A stretch of 64,000 bases of DNA from Verrucomicrobiota bacterium (GTDB taxonomy: Bacteria; Verrucomicrobiota; Verrucomicrobiia; Opitutales; Opitutaceae): contig JAEKKV010000013.1 in assembly GCA_019510185.1 (NCBI GenBank), positions 178,501 to 242,500 on the forward strand. Direction: 5' to 3'. The position numbers and the translations under genes were made by a program. This document shows, piece after piece, positions 43,860-53,329 of this stretch. Below the pieces are notes generated by a model. That model was not told the DNA's origin and did not search any database. It saw nothing but the letters and a program-made list of their open reading frames with translations. Position 1 is the first letter of the stretch. Each line of letters begins with the position of its first letter.

Positions 43860-44159
43860 TCAGGCCTTATCCGCTGGCGGAGTTTCCGGCGGCTGGAGGG
43901 CTGGTGGCGGCGTGGGCGCGGGATCCGCCGGAGGCGCGGGTTTGATGGAGCGGTCCGGCGGTGGCTCGGCGAGCGCGCGCTTGAGCTCCTCTTCCACGCC
44001 GGCGGTGGCCTTCTTGAATTCACGGATGGCCTTGCCCAGGCCGCGGGCGAGCTCCGGCATGCGTTGGCCGCCGAAGAGGAGCAGCACGATCAGGAAAATC
44101 ACCACGACCTCTCCTCCGCCGAAACCCATAAACGCGAAAAGAGAGGAGGTCGGGAGCAT
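43860..44159 (-). CDS. tatA: twin-arginine translocase TatA/TatE subunit
   Basis: 99 residues from ATG 44159. Short N-terminus, membrane helix (FGGGEVVVIFLIVLLLFGGQ) with the FG hinge, then the amphipathic helix RMPELARGLGKAIREFKKATAG, the TatA/B hallmark. A Pro-rich tail follows (about 55-99). TatA forms the pore for folded proteins; TatB would have a longer helix, so TatA is preferred. Upstream frame extension (to 44252) has no similarity. No tatC is adjacent. It follows the aldose epimerase gene on the same strand by 38 bases. Confidence 0.85.
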   Translation of the reverse strand: MLPTSSLFAFMGFGGGEVVVIFLIVLLLFGGQRMPELARGLGKAIREFKKATAGVEEELKRALAEPPPDRSIKPAPPADPAPTPPPALQPPETPPADKA

Positions 44160-44197
44160 GGAGGAAAGAGGCGGATTAAAAATGAAGGCGGCGAAAA

Positions 44198-45118
44198 TCA
44201 CTTCACGGCGATGTCGACCACGAAGCTTTGCGCCTGGCCGGGCTGCACCCAATGCAAGCCGACCTTGGTTTCAAGGGCGTTGGGCGGCCCCATCCAAGGC
44301 TCCACGCAGAAAAACGGAGCCTGCGCGTCGCTCGTCCAGGTGACCACCGTGGCCTCCGGCGGCGGAGTGGGGGCGGTGCCATGGCGCACGGACACCTGGC
44401 CTTGCGTGCCCGGCTGGCCGAAGACGACGGTGTTGTTTTTTAGACCGAGGTGGAAGGTGTCGAGAAGCGCCTCGTTGTTGAGGCGTTCCTCGGGCTTCAG
44501 CGCCGGACCGGGCACGAGCCGTCCGGCGGCATCCTGCCGCAGGGTCTTGGTGGACGGAATGCGAATGGCATAATCGCCGCGCGTGGCGCCCTCGGTCCAA
44601 GGCACGGTGAAATAGAAATGGTGGCCGGCGCTCCACGGAATCGGCTGCCGGTCGAAGTTACGCAGCGTGAATTCGCAGGAAAGGCCGAGCGGCGCGAACC
44701 GGTAGGCCACCGTGAACTCGTAATTGAAGGGGTACGCCTCCCGGGCCTCCGCGCCGGGGATGAGGACGGCGCTGAAGCCGCCGGCGTCGAGCCGGACGAT
44801 CTTGAATTCGCCTTGCCGTGCGAAGCCGTGCGTGGGCATGGGCCGGCGAACGCCGGCGGGATCGCGCCAGAAGCCGATTTCGCCGCGGTCAAAGGTGCGG
44901 GCGGAGAAGGGAAACAGGACGGGGTTGCCGCCGCGGACCTTGTGAAAATCGTCGAGCGTCTTGAGCTCGGGCCAGTAGAGGACGTCGCGCACCGAGCCGT
45001 CGCCGAGCGTGAGGTGCCAGTTCATCAGGCGCGCTCCGCGTTCGGGCATGGCGAGAAAGGTCGAGTTGCCGACCTGCCAGCGAGTGAGCGTTTGGCCAAG
45101 ATAAGGGACCTTTTCCAT
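44198..45118 (-). CDS. aldose 1-epimerase family protein
   Basis: 306 residues from ATG 45118. Galactose-mutarotase fold: GGNPVLFPFSARTFD at the substrate end, PMPTHGFARQGEFKIV with the catalytic-type His (THGFA), and SAGHHFYFTVPW with a second histidine. FFCVEPWMGPPNALE holds the acidic residue. This resembles D-hexose-6-phosphate mutarotase (YeaD) and related sugar epimerases. ATG 45118 is preferred because a promoter at 45165-45192 would put the transcript start close to the alternative ATG 45154. Confidence 0.78.
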   Translation of the reverse strand: MEKVPYLGQTLTRWQVGNSTFLAMPERGARLMNWHLTLGDGSVRDVLYWPELKTLDDFHKVRGGNPVLFPFSARTFDRGEIGFWRDPAGVRRPMPTHGFARQGEFKIVRLDAGGFSAVLIPGAEAREAYPFNYEFTVAYRFAPLGLSCEFTLRNFDRQPIPWSAGHHFYFTVPWTEGATRGDYAIRIPSTKTLRQDAAGRLVPGPALKPEERLNNEALLDTFHLGLKNNTVVFGQPGTQGQVSVRHGTAPTPPPEATVVTWTSDAQAPFFCVEPWMGPPNALETKVGLHWVQPGQAQSFVVDIAVK

Positions 45119-45164
45119 GGGAACGTTCTGTGTTGTCGCGGCGCGGGCCGGCATGCAAAGGGAT

Positions 45165-45192
45165 TTTATAGAAAGGCGCCGGGGCTTTGTAA
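45165..45192 (-). promoter_or_regulatory. candidate sigma-70 promoter for the aldose epimerase
   Basis: On the minus strand TTACAA (45187-45192) and TATAAA (45165-45170) are separated by 16 bases, a fair -35/-10 pair in an AT-richer patch. Transcription would start near 45157, giving a leader of about 40 bases to ATG 45118. Confidence 0.5.
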
Positions 45193-45250
45193 CCTTCGGA
45201 TTACGAGCGATGCTTGCGTGCCGCTTTCACCGGGTTATGGGTTGGCAGTG

Positions 45251-46669
45251 ATGCCTCGCCTTATCCTCGCCCTGTGCGCGTTGTTGGGACTCGCCGCCGT
45301 CGCCGCCGGGGAACCCGCCGTTGTCGCCGGGCCTGCGCCAGTTGCCGTTGCGCCCAAGCGCGTCGTGGTGATTCCGGTCCGCGACCAGATCGCCAAACCG
45401 ATTCTTTACGTGCTGCGCCGCGGGTTGAAAGAAGCCATCGAGGAAAAAGCCGACGTGGTGGTGCTCGACATGAAAACCCCCGGAGGCGCGCTCGATGTGA
45501 CCTTCGATATCATGGAGGCGCTGGCGAAATTTCCCGGCACCACGATCACTTACGTCGATCCCGAGGCGGTTTCGGCGGGGGCCTTCATTTCGGCGACGAC
45601 CGAGGAAATCTGGTTCGCTCCCGATGGCGTGATCGGCGCGGCCGCCCCGGTGACCTCCGAGGGCAAGGACGTGGACGTGACCATGAAGCAGAAGATCGTG
45701 AGCTACCTGAAGGCGCGGGTGCGCTCCATCAGCGAGGGCAAGGGCTATCGCGGTCAGGTTATCTCGGCGATGATCGATGCCGATTATGAATTGAAGATCG
45801 ATGGCAAGGTTTTGAAGGAAAAGGGCGAGTTGTTGTCGCTGACCGCGACAGAGGCCGCCGCCACCTATGGCGAGCCGGCGCGTCCGCTGCTCGCCGCGGG
45901 CATCGCCAAGGATATCGACGCGCTGCTCGCGAAAAAATACGGCGCCCATGGCTACACGGTGAAAACGCTGGAGATCACCTGGTCGGAGCGGCTGGCGGTG
46001 TGGTTGAACGCGATTTCGCCGATCCTGCTCGGGCTCGGGCTGGTGGCGCTGTTCATCGAATTCAAGACACCCGGTTTCGGCGTGTTCGGCATCGCCGGGA
46101 TCACGCTGCTGGTGATCGTATTTTTGGGCAATTTCGTCGCGGGCCTTTCGGGACATGAACCGCTCCTGGTTTTTGCGCTCGGCGTGCTGCTGGTCGGGCT
46201 GGAACTGTTTTTCTTCCCGGGCACGGCGGTGCTGGCGCTGACCGGACTCGTGCTCGTTTTCGGTTCGTTGTTGTGGTCGATGGCGGACATCTGGCCGGAC
46301 CAGCCGGTGGTGATTTCGGGCGACTTGTTGAAGGGCCCCGCGGAGAATTTACTGCTGGGATTGGTAGTCGCCTTGGTCGTGCTGGTGCTTGTGGCGCGTT
46401 TTTTGCCGCACGGCTGGATCTGGCAGCGGCTGGCCGTGGGCGGCGCCGTCTCGGGCGCCGGGCGGACGCCGGAAGTCGCGCGCGAGCGCGAGGCGCTGGC
46501 GGGCCAGACGGGCGTGGCGGTCACGGCGCTGTTCCCGAGCGGGCAGGTCGAGATCGACGGCCGCCGCTACGAGGCGCGTCTTGAGATGGGCTTTGCAGAA
46601 GCCGGGACGCCGGTGCGAGTCGTGCAACACAACGAGTTCAGCCTGGTGGTGGAGATTTTAAAATCATGA
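45251..46669 (+). CDS. NfeD-family membrane protease (ClpP-class)
   Basis: 472 residues from ATG 45251. Signal peptide (about 1-19), a ClpP/SppA-class serine protease domain (residues about 35-230) and four membrane segments (about 250-360). A C-terminal NfeD beta-barrel (OB) domain carries ALFPSGQVEIDGRRYEARLEMGFAEAGTPVRVV. In the protease the nucleophile region is AVSAGAFIS and the oxyanion-type stretch is DMKTPGGAL. These proteins act with flotillins; archaeal relatives cleave stomatin. It overlaps the second nfeD gene by 4 bases (ATGA), so both are one transcript. Confidence 0.9.
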   Translation: MPRLILALCALLGLAAVAAGEPAVVAGPAPVAVAPKRVVVIPVRDQIAKPILYVLRRGLKEAIEEKADVVVLDMKTPGGALDVTFDIMEALAKFPGTTITYVDPEAVSAGAFISATTEEIWFAPDGVIGAAAPVTSEGKDVDVTMKQKIVSYLKARVRSISEGKGYRGQVISAMIDADYELKIDGKVLKEKGELLSLTATEAAATYGEPARPLLAAGIAKDIDALLAKKYGAHGYTVKTLEITWSERLAVWLNAISPILLGLGLVALFIEFKTPGFGVFGIAGITLLVIVFLGNFVAGLSGHEPLLVFALGVLLVGLELFFFPGTAVLALTGLVLVFGSLLWSMADIWPDQPVVISGDLLKGPAENLLLGLVVALVVLVLVARFLPHGWIWQRLAVGGAVSGAGRTPEVAREREALAGQTGVAVTALFPSGQVEIDGRRYEARLEMGFAEAGTPVRVVQHNEFSLVVEILKS

Positions 46670-47136
46670 TCACGGTTCTTGTTTTGTTTGGATTGGGGCT
46701 GCTGCTGGTGGCGGTGGAAATCCTCGTGCCGGGCGGCTTGCTCGGGATATTCGCCGGACTTTGCCTGCTGGCGGGAGTTGTGACGGCCTTCCTTCAGTTC
46801 GGGGCGGTCGGCGGGTTGGTCGCGACCGGGATCGCGCTGTTGATCGGCGCGCTGACTTTGTATTTCGAATTCGTGCTGTTGCCGAAAACCCGGCTGGCGC
46901 GGACGTTTTCCATGACCGAAACGGTGGCCGGCCGGAGTCAGCCCGAAGTGGCGGAGCGCGCCGCGGTGCTGGGCCGGGAGGCGGTGGCGGTGACCACGCT
47001 GGCGCCGGGCGGTTACGTGGAAATCGACGGCCGACGCTACGAGGCGTTTTGCCAGTCCGGCCACGCGGCCGCGGGCGCGCGCCTGCGGGTCGTGGAAGTT
47101 GATACTTTTCGTCTCGTTGTAACCCAAATCCAATAA
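46666..47136 (+). CDS. NfeD family protein (short, OB-domain type)
   Basis: 156 residues. Two or three N-terminal membrane helices (FGLGLLLVAVEILVPGGLLGIFAGLCLLAGVV and VATGIALLIGALTLYFEFVLL), then an OB-fold domain with the NfeD block TLAPGGYVEIDGRRYEAFCQSGHAAAGARLRVV. This short form (NfeDb type, like YuaF/YqeZ neighbours in Bacillus) lies between the protease form and floA, a conserved order. It starts inside the previous gene (ATGA overlap); floA follows after 6 bases. Confidence 0.88.
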   Translation: MITVLVLFGLGLLLVAVEILVPGGLLGIFAGLCLLAGVVTAFLQFGAVGGLVATGIALLIGALTLYFEFVLLPKTRLARTFSMTETVAGRSQPEVAERAAVLGREAVAVTTLAPGGYVEIDGRRYEAFCQSGHAAAGARLRVVEVDTFRLVVTQIQ

Positions 47137-47142
47137 ATCCTC

Positions 47143-48144
47143 ATGAGTCTGACTCTTATCCTCCTGGTGTTCGCCGGCATTGTTTTGCTGGTCGTGGGCG
47201 CCGTTATTTTCAGCCTGATCGGCGCCTGGGTGAAGGCGCTGTTCAACGGCGCGGCCGTGCCCATGTCCAAGCTGGTGGCGCTCAAGCTCGCCAGCATTCC
47301 CTACAGCCTGATCGTGGATGCGCGCATCACCGCGGTGCGGGCGGGCATCAACGTCTCGGCGGACCAGATCGCGTCCCATTTCCAGGCGGGCGGCAACGTC
47401 GTGCCCACGGTGCAGGCCCTGATCGCCGCGCAAAAAGCGGGCATTCCCCTGCCTTGGGACCGGGCTTGCGCGATCGACCTTGCGACCAAGGGCTCCGGCA
47501 AATCCGTCGTCGAGGCCGTGCGCACGTCGGTCGATCCGAAGGTCATCGATTGTCCGAATCCGGAGAGCGGCCGCCTGACGATCGACGGCGTCGCCAAGGA
47601 CGGCATTCAAGTGAAGGTGAAAGCGCGCGTGACCGTGCGCACGCACCTCGACCGCTTTGTCGGCGGCGCCAAGGAGGAGACGATCATCGCGCGCGTGGGC
47701 GAGGGCATCGTCACGACCATCGGCTCGGCGGAAAGCTACAAGGTCGTGCTCGAATCGCCCGACAGCATTTCCAAGACCGTGCTCAAGCGCGGTCTCGACG
47801 TGGGCTCGGCCTTCGAAATCCTCTCGATCGACATCGCCGACGTGGACGTCGGCGAAAACGTCGGGGCGAAACTGCAGGAAGCGCAAGCCCAAGCCAACAA
47901 ATCCATCGCGCAGGCCCAAGCGGAAATCCGCCGCGCCGCCGCCGTGGCGCTCGAGCAGGAAATGAAGGCCCGCGTGCAGGAGATGCAGGCGAAGGTCGTC
48001 GCCGCCCAGGCCGAGGTGCCGCAGGCGATGGCCGAGGCGTTTCGCTCCGGCCGTCTTGGCGTGATGGATTACTACAAGATGGAAAACATCCAGTCCGACA
48101 CCGCGATGCGCCAGAACATCGCGCGGCCGGAGGACAAAAAGTAA
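47143..48144 (+). CDS. floA: flotillin-like protein FloA
   Basis: 333 residues. A membrane hairpin at 4-27 ([23 protein letters not shown]) is followed by the FloA-specific stretch [22 protein letters not shown], the SPFH domain (about 100-220) and a C-terminal helix rich in Ala, Glu and Gln ([21 protein letters not shown]). FloA assembles dynamic membrane foci that organise proteins and influence membrane fluidity. The preceding NfeD proteins are its expected partners. Third gene of the operon. Confidence 0.93.
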   Translation: MSLTLILLVFAGIVLLVVGAVIFSLIGAWVKALFNGAAVPMSKLVALKLASIPYSLIVDARITAVRAGINVSADQIASHFQAGGNVVPTVQALIAAQKAGIPLPWDRACAIDLATKGSGKSVVEAVRTSVDPKVIDCPNPESGRLTIDGVAKDGIQVKVKARVTVRTHLDRFVGGAKEETIIARVGEGIVTTIGSAESYKVVLESPDSISKTVLKRGLDVGSAFEILSIDIADVDVGENVGAKLQEAQAQANKSIAQAQAEIRRAAAVALEQEMKARVQEMQAKVVAAQAEVPQAMAEAFRSGRLGVMDYYKMENIQSDTAMRQNIARPEDKK

Positions 48145-48217
48145 CGCCGCTGTGAAATCCAAAACTTCGTGCGGTTCTCGCTGAAAATCAGCAGAGGACC
48201 GCCCGGGGAAAACCCTC

Positions 48218-48772
48218 ATGGACTGGATTCTTGATCATTTCCAAATCCTCATCGGCATCGCCGGTGTGGTGGCCTACTGGATAAACCAGCTGCGCAAGAA
48301 CGCCGCCGCGCGTTCGGAAGAGAGCCCGCAGCGAAATCCGTTGGGCGAATTGGCGGAGGCCGACGAGCGCACGCGGCGCATCCAGGAGGAGATCCGTCGC
48401 AAAATCGCCGAGCGCCGCGGCGCGAGCGCTCCCGCTGCTCCGGTGCAGCCGGTCCGGTCGCAAGCCGAGGCGCCGGCTCCGGTTGTGATCGTGCGGAACG
48501 ACGAACTCGCGGCTCCGGCTTATCAGCCGGAAAAATGGATGGATGAGACGGTGTTGGAACGTCAGCGAGTGCTGGCCGCGCAACTGGCGGCGCTGGAAGC
48601 CAGCCGGGCGGCCGCGGTGCGCGAGGCGCAGACGGTGCGGACCCCGGCGTCCGTCGTCGTGACAGCTCCGGCGGGCGAGCTTTCCTTGCTGCAGGAGTTG
48701 CGCACGGCGCGCTCGCTGCGACAGGCGATCGTGTTGCGGGAAGTGCTGGGCCCGCCGGTGGCCTTGCGCTGA
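48218..48772 (+). CDS. hypothetical membrane-anchored protein
   Basis: 184 residues, unknown. One N-terminal membrane helix (WILDHFQILIGIAGVVAYWI) is followed by a charged helical part (ELAEADERTRRIQEEIRRKIAERRG), a Pro/Ala linker, and a second helical stretch (LERQRVLAAQLAALEASRAAAVREA). The end is LLQELRTARSLRQAIVLREVLGPP, a form seen in small proteins that follow SPFH operons in verrucomicrobia. Being 73 bases after floA on the same strand, it may belong to the raft operon. It ends shortly before a strong bidirectional terminator. Confidence 0.6.
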   Translation: MDWILDHFQILIGIAGVVAYWINQLRKNAAARSEESPQRNPLGELAEADERTRRIQEEIRRKIAERRGASAPAAPVQPVRSQAEAPAPVVIVRNDELAAPAYQPEKWMDETVLERQRVLAAQLAALEASRAAAVREAQTVRTPASVVVTAPAGELSLLQELRTARSLRQAIVLREVLGPPVALR

Positions 48773-48786
48773 GCATGTTGCAGACG

Positions 48787-48822
48787 CGAAAAAGGCGCGA
48801 CTTTCGGGTCGCGCCTTTTTCG
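48787..48822. terminator. bidirectional intrinsic terminator
   Basis: A 15-bp perfect stem (48787-48801 and 48808-48822) with loop TTTCGG and A5/T5 at its foot, so it works on both strands. It lies between the convergent hypothetical gene and the RodZ-like gene. An adjacent 18-bp palindrome built on GGGGCCGGCCCC (48825-48842) overlaps the RodZ-like stop codon. Confidence 0.92.
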
Positions 48823-48840
48823 TGAACGGGGCCGGCCCCG

Positions 48841-49659
48841 TTATTCGGTGGCCTTGGGGGCGCGCATGCGCGTGGGGTTGTCCTTCAGCGGGTATCGGTT
48901 GCCGCGATACTCGACCGCCAGCGACTGCGGGGTCTGGGTGGTGAGAATGAGTTCCTGGGTCCAGGGCACGGATTTGGTTTCGCCGAGCTTGAGGGGGCCG
49001 CGGTAAAGCACCGTGCCGCTGCTGTCGGTCACGTTGACGAGATCGACGGGCGCGAGCGCGACGAGGGCGAGGGAGCGTTCGCCGGCCTGGGGTTTGACCC
49101 AGGTGATGTCCGGACCGGAGGATTTCTCCTTGGTGAGCGCGCCGATGCCCCAGACGAGCACGAGCACGAGGACGACCAGGCCGCCGAGGAGCGCGGCGCC
49201 TTTTAAGAGCAGGTTGGGATCAATCGAAAATCCGTTGCCGGTGGCGCGGGGGCGGAAGGTGGCGGGGTTGTTGTCGTTCGCGACCGGCTCGGCGCCGGGC
49301 GTCATCGCGGCCGCGGCGGCGGAGGGGGCCGGGCGGGTTTCTTCGGCGGTCTTGCTGGCGGAGGCGACCGAGAGATCCATGCGGCCGTAGATCTCGCGAT
49401 TGATCGGACGGGCGTTTTTGGCGTCGCCGAGGCCGAGGGCGAGATAGTCGTTGGAAATTTTGTCGCCCGGGAGTTTCAGGTAAACGGCGTAGGTGCGAAG
49501 AAAGCCGCGCACGTAAATTTCCGGCAGGCGGATATCGAACTGGTTGTTCTCGAATTTGTGCAGGTAGTCGCCGCGAATCTTGGTCGCTTCCGCGGCTTCA
49601 CGGATGGAGATGCCTTTGCGCTTGCGGGCTTCTTCGAGGCGTTCGCCGATGGTCTGCAT
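48841..49659 (-). CDS. rodZ: RodZ-like helix-turn-helix membrane protein
   Basis: 272 residues. Residues 1-75 form a Cro/C1-type HTH with the RodZ signature (MQTIGERLEEARKRKGISIREAAEATKIRGDYL, LPEIYVRGFLRTYAVYL). A membrane helix lies at about 149-174 (LLLKGAALLGGLVVLVLVLVWGIGAL) and a periplasmic beta domain ends it (about 190-272, LVNVTDSSGTVLYRGPLKLGETKSVPW). RodZ links MreB to the cell wall machinery. mreB is not in the window. The next minus-strand gene upstream is ftsK (127 bases away). Confidence 0.82.
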   Translation of the reverse strand: MQTIGERLEEARKRKGISIREAAEATKIRGDYLHKFENNQFDIRLPEIYVRGFLRTYAVYLKLPGDKISNDYLALGLGDAKNARPINREIYGRMDLSVASASKTAEETRPAPSAAAAAMTPGAEPVANDNNPATFRPRATGNGFSIDPNLLLKGAALLGGLVVLVLVLVWGIGALTKEKSSGPDITWVKPQAGERSLALVALAPVDLVNVTDSSGTVLYRGPLKLGETKSVPWTQELILTTQTPQSLAVEYRGNRYPLKDNPTRMRAPKATE

Positions 49660-49785
49660 AAGGTGTGAGTAAGGAAAAGGAAGGGAGAGGGGAAGGCGGA
49701 ATGTGGAATGCAGGAAATCAGGAAACGGTCATCGGGCGGGGGTTGGATCGGGTGTTTGATCTCCGGATTTTCAGTTTGAGCGTCT

Positions 49786-52254
49786 TCAGAGGGTGTCCAA
49801 ATCCTTCAAAATCTCGCGGGGGCTGGAGCCGTTTTCGGGGCCGACGATGCCCTTGTCCTCCATGAGATCCATGATGCGGGCGGCGCGGTTGTAGCCGATG
49901 CGGAGGCGGCGCTGGATCATGGAGGTGGAGGCGCGCTTGGTGGACTTGAGCACGTCGAGCGCCTGCTGGAACAGTTCTTCGTCGTCGCCCAAGTCGCCAT
50001 CGCCGCCTTCGTCCTCCTCGTCGTCCTCCGAGGCGGCGCGGTCGATCTGCTGCTGGACGGACTGGGCGTACTGGGGCGGGCCGTTGACCTTGAGGAATTC
50101 GACCAGCTCAAGAATTTCCTCGTCGGAAACAAAGGCACCTTGTGCGCGCACAAGGCGGGAGCTCCCGGGAGGCGAAAAGAGCATGTCGCCGCGGCCGATC
50201 AAGGTATCGGCGCCTTTGCCGTCGAGGATGGTGCGCGAGTCCACTTGCGACGCGACTTGGAAGGCGATGCGCGAGGGAAGGTTGGCCTTGATCACGCCGG
50301 TGATGACGTTCACCGAGGGGCGCTGGGTGGCGATGATAAGGTGGATGCCGGCGGCGCGGGCGAGCTGGGCGAGGCGGGCGATGCTCGTCTCGATCTCGGC
50401 GGGCGCGACCATCATGAGGTCGGCGAGTTCGTCGACGATGGCGACGATGTAGGGCAGGCGCTCGGGCAGCGGCTCGTCGAGGTCGAGCGTGGCGGGGTCC
50501 ACGCCGGCGAGTGCGCCCTGTTCCGAGGCGGGCGGGAATTCGTGGCCGGGGGTTTTCTTGCGATGGTTGAAGCCGACGATGTTGCGCACATTGCACTTGG
50601 CGAACATCTGGTAGCGTTGCTCCATCTCGCCGAGCAGCCACTTGAGCGCCCCGGGCACCTTCTTCGGTTCGGTGACGACGGGAATAAGCATGTGCGGGAG
50701 GGAGTTGAACACCTTCAACTCGACGACTTTCGGGTCCACCATGATGAGGCGCACGTCCTTCGGGCTCTTCGAATAGAGGATGGAGGCGACAATGGAGTTA
50801 ATGCACACCGACTTGCCCGAGCCGGTGGCGCCGGCGATGAGCAGGTGGGGCATCTTGGTGAGATCGCTGATGAGCGGTTTGCCGGAGACATCTTTGCCGA
50901 GGGCAATGGGCAGTTCGCTCTTCGCGCCGACCCAGTCTTCGCTTTCGATGATCTCGCGCATGCCGACGGGCGTGGGATGCTGGTTGGGCACTTCGACGCC
51001 GACGGCGGCCTTGCCCGGGATGGGCGCGAGAATGCGCACCGACTGGGCGCGCATGCCGAGGGCGATGTTTTTATCGAGGCCGGAGATTTTCTCGACGCGC
51101 ACGCCGGCGGCCGGGGCGAGTTCGTAGCGGGTGATGACGGGGCCGACGTGAATCTCGCCGAGCGTCACTTCGACGCCGAATTCGCTGAGGATGCGCAGGA
51201 GGTTCTCGGCGTTGCGGCGATGCTCTTCTTCGGAGTTTTCGGCGGAAGGGCGGACCTGCTCCTTGAGAATCGAGAGCGGGGGGAACTTGTAATCGGCGTC
51301 GTTGCTCTGCGGGACGTTGGCGCGGGCCTTCTTGGTTTCCTCGGGCTTGACGATGTTGAGCTCGAATTTTCCACCGGCTTCGACCGCGAGTTTTTTGGGA
51401 TCGGTGGCCGTGGCACTTGGCGCGGGTTTGGGCTCGGGCTTGGCGGGTTTGCTTTCAGGCGCGGGTGCCTCGGAGGTTTCCGGCTTGGGGGCGAAGGGGG
51501 CGTTGGTGAGGCCGGTCCGGGGCAGGGTGAGTTTTTTGACCGGCGGCGGCGCGGTGACGACGGGCGGGGCGGCGGCCGCGCGGGCTTCGGTTTGCTTCTT
51601 TTCGGCGCCTTCCTTGATTTGGCGGCGCAGTTCGGCGGCCTGCACTTTGAGTTGGGAGCGGCGGTCGCGCCATTCCTGAAAGCCGTGCGCGAGTTTTTCG
51701 AACTCGGCGGTGATGTCTTTCGTGAAGATGAACATCAGGGCGAGGCAGTAGACCACGCCAAGAAGGAGCAGGGAGCCGAAGCCGCCGAGGGTGTCCTTGA
51801 AGATGTCCTGATAGAGAAGATTTCCGAGCCGGCCGCCGAGACCTTGGGTGAAATACTGGCTGGTGCCAAAACTCTCGATCATGCCCGCCAGTCCCGAGGC
51901 GGTGGCGATGCAGATGCCCATGGCAACGAGACGCGTGGCGGCGAGCTGCTTGGCATTGCGCAACGCGACGAAGGTCATCCAGAAGAGGAAAATCGGCAGC
52001 AGCCAGGTGCTGATGCCAATGATGTTGAGCGACCACCAGGTGAGTTCGGCGCCGAGGCTGCCAACCGGATTGGGGACGGCGTGAAGGTAGTCCGTGCTCG
52101 TCTGCCGGCTTTGCTTCGGATCGAAAAAGAAAAAGGCAACCGTGACCAAAAGCCCGGTTAGGAAACAGGCGCTTGCGGCTATCCACCGCGGACGATGACG
52201 CGGAGGCTCACAAGAGGGGACGTTGTTTGAGTTTGAACTCGGGGGCTTGGGCAT
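49786..52254 (-). CDS. ftsK: DNA translocase FtsK
   Basis: 822 residues from ATG 52254. Four membrane helices (about 26-46, 68-92, 106-126, 150-172), a Pro/Ala/Lys linker (about 210-330) and a RecA-like motor follow. Signatures are FELNIVKPEE, PGKAAVGVEVPN, Walker A GATGSGKSVCINSIVASILY and the FtsK block YIVAIVDELADLMM. The C-terminal gamma domain (about 755-822, KSTKRASTSMIQRRLRIGYNRAARIMDLMEDKGIVG) reads polar DNA motifs. It moves chromosomes during division and resolution. The linker is shorter than in E. coli. The longer upstream frame (to 52320) runs into the divergent manA promoter region. Confidence 0.95.
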   Translation of the reverse strand: MPKPPSSNSNNVPSCEPPRHRPRWIAASACFLTGLLVTVAFFFFDPKQSRQTSTDYLHAVPNPVGSLGAELTWWSLNIIGISTWLLPIFLFWMTFVALRNAKQLAATRLVAMGICIATASGLAGMIESFGTSQYFTQGLGGRLGNLLYQDIFKDTLGGFGSLLLLGVVYCLALMFIFTKDITAEFEKLAHGFQEWRDRRSQLKVQAAELRRQIKEGAEKKQTEARAAAAPPVVTAPPPVKKLTLPRTGLTNAPFAPKPETSEAPAPESKPAKPEPKPAPSATATDPKKLAVEAGGKFELNIVKPEETKKARANVPQSNDADYKFPPLSILKEQVRPSAENSEEEHRRNAENLLRILSEFGVEVTLGEIHVGPVITRYELAPAAGVRVEKISGLDKNIALGMRAQSVRILAPIPGKAAVGVEVPNQHPTPVGMREIIESEDWVGAKSELPIALGKDVSGKPLISDLTKMPHLLIAGATGSGKSVCINSIVASILYSKSPKDVRLIMVDPKVVELKVFNSLPHMLIPVVTEPKKVPGALKWLLGEMEQRYQMFAKCNVRNIVGFNHRKKTPGHEFPPASEQGALAGVDPATLDLDEPLPERLPYIVAIVDELADLMMVAPAEIETSIARLAQLARAAGIHLIIATQRPSVNVITGVIKANLPSRIAFQVASQVDSRTILDGKGADTLIGRGDMLFSPPGSSRLVRAQGAFVSDEEILELVEFLKVNGPPQYAQSVQQQIDRAASEDDEEDEGGDGDLGDDEELFQQALDVLKSTKRASTSMIQRRLRIGYNRAARIMDLMEDKGIVGPENGSSPREILKDLDTL

Positions 52255-52361
52255 GTGGTTTTGCGACCTTTGGGTCAGCCAGTCGAATTCCACGCCAACG
52301 CCAAGCTCGGTCAAACGCAATATTCCCCCGCGGGATTTTCACGCTAAATTCAATTTCCTCC

Positions 52362-53309
52362 ATGACTTCCTTCCTGCGCCTAAAACCTCTTTATCAGGAC
52401 CGCGTCTGGGGCGGCCGCGGACTCGAAACGGCGCTGGGCCGCACCTTGCCGGCGGCGCGTCCGATTGGCGAAAGTTGGGAGATCGTCGACCGGCCCGAGG
52501 CCCAGTCGGTCGTGGAAGGCGGAGAATACGGCGGCCAGACGCTGCGCCAGATCATCGCCGCCCGCACCGCCGCGGTGATGGGACCGCGGTGGCCGTCGGA
52601 CAAACCGTTTCCGATTCTCGTGAAGTGGCTCGATTGCCGCGAGCGTCTCAGCCTGCAGGTGCACCCGCCCGCCGCCGTCGCGCCCGCGCTCAAAGGCGAG
52701 CCGAAGACGGAAAACTGGTACATTGCCGCCGCCGCCCCCGGCTCGCACCTCATTGTCGGCCTCAAACGCGGCGTCACTCGCGCCCAATTTGAAAAAGCCC
52801 TCGGCGATCTCACGCTGGAGGAGTGCGTGCATCGCTTTCCGGTCACGGCGGGCGATTCGATTCTCGTGCACAGCGGCCAGATTCACGCCATCGACGGCGG
52901 CAATCTCATCCTCGAAATCCAGCAGAACTCCGACACCACGTATCGCGTTTACGACTGGGGCCGCGTCGGTCTCGACGGTAAACCCCGCCAGATGCACGTG
53001 TCCGAGTCGCTCCAGTCCATCAAGTGGGACGATTTCGAGCCCGCGCCGGTGCGCGGCGAACGGACGACGGCCGTGATCGCGGACGCCAAGGAGTTTCGCA
53101 TCCGCCGCCTGTCGCTGGCCGCAGGCGAAAAGCTGTCCATCGCCGCCGGCGAGCAGGCGCGGATTCTCAGCGTGGTGGAAGGCCGTGTGGTCACTCCCGC
53201 AGGTGATGTGCTCGCGCGTGGCGACAACGTCATTCTGCCCTATGCCGGCGCTTTTACCTTCGCTTCCGAGGAGAAATCCCTCCTGCTTCTCACCGAGAAC
53301 TTTAGCTGA
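52362..53309 (+). CDS. manA: type I mannose-6-phosphate isomerase
   Basis: 315 residues from ATG 52362. Converts fructose-6-phosphate and mannose-6-phosphate. Zinc-site motifs are LSLQVHPPA (Gln and His) and KTENWYI (Glu); IHAIDGGNLILEIQQNSDTTYRVYDWGR carries a further His and the active-site arginine. The N-terminus LKPLYQDRVWGGRGLE and SWEIVDRPEAQS are typical of the short bacterial class. It is divergent from ftsK, with 107 bases between the two start codons. Mannose-6-phosphate would feed GDP-mannose for surface polysaccharides. Confidence 0.9.
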   Translation: MTSFLRLKPLYQDRVWGGRGLETALGRTLPAARPIGESWEIVDRPEAQSVVEGGEYGGQTLRQIIAARTAAVMGPRWPSDKPFPILVKWLDCRERLSLQVHPPAAVAPALKGEPKTENWYIAAAAPGSHLIVGLKRGVTRAQFEKALGDLTLEECVHRFPVTAGDSILVHSGQIHAIDGGNLILEIQQNSDTTYRVYDWGRVGLDGKPRQMHVSESLQSIKWDDFEPAPVRGERTTAVIADAKEFRIRRLSLAAGEKLSIAAGEQARILSVVEGRVVTPAGDVLARGDNVILPYAGAFTFASEEKSLLLLTENFS

Positions 53310-53329
53310 TGGTTGTGGTCTAATTTCCC

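Noticed and set aside
48825..48842. 18-bp palindrome around GGGGCCGGCCCC
   Set aside because: It adjoins a strong terminator and overlaps a stop codon; more likely part of the transcription-end structure than a separate operator.
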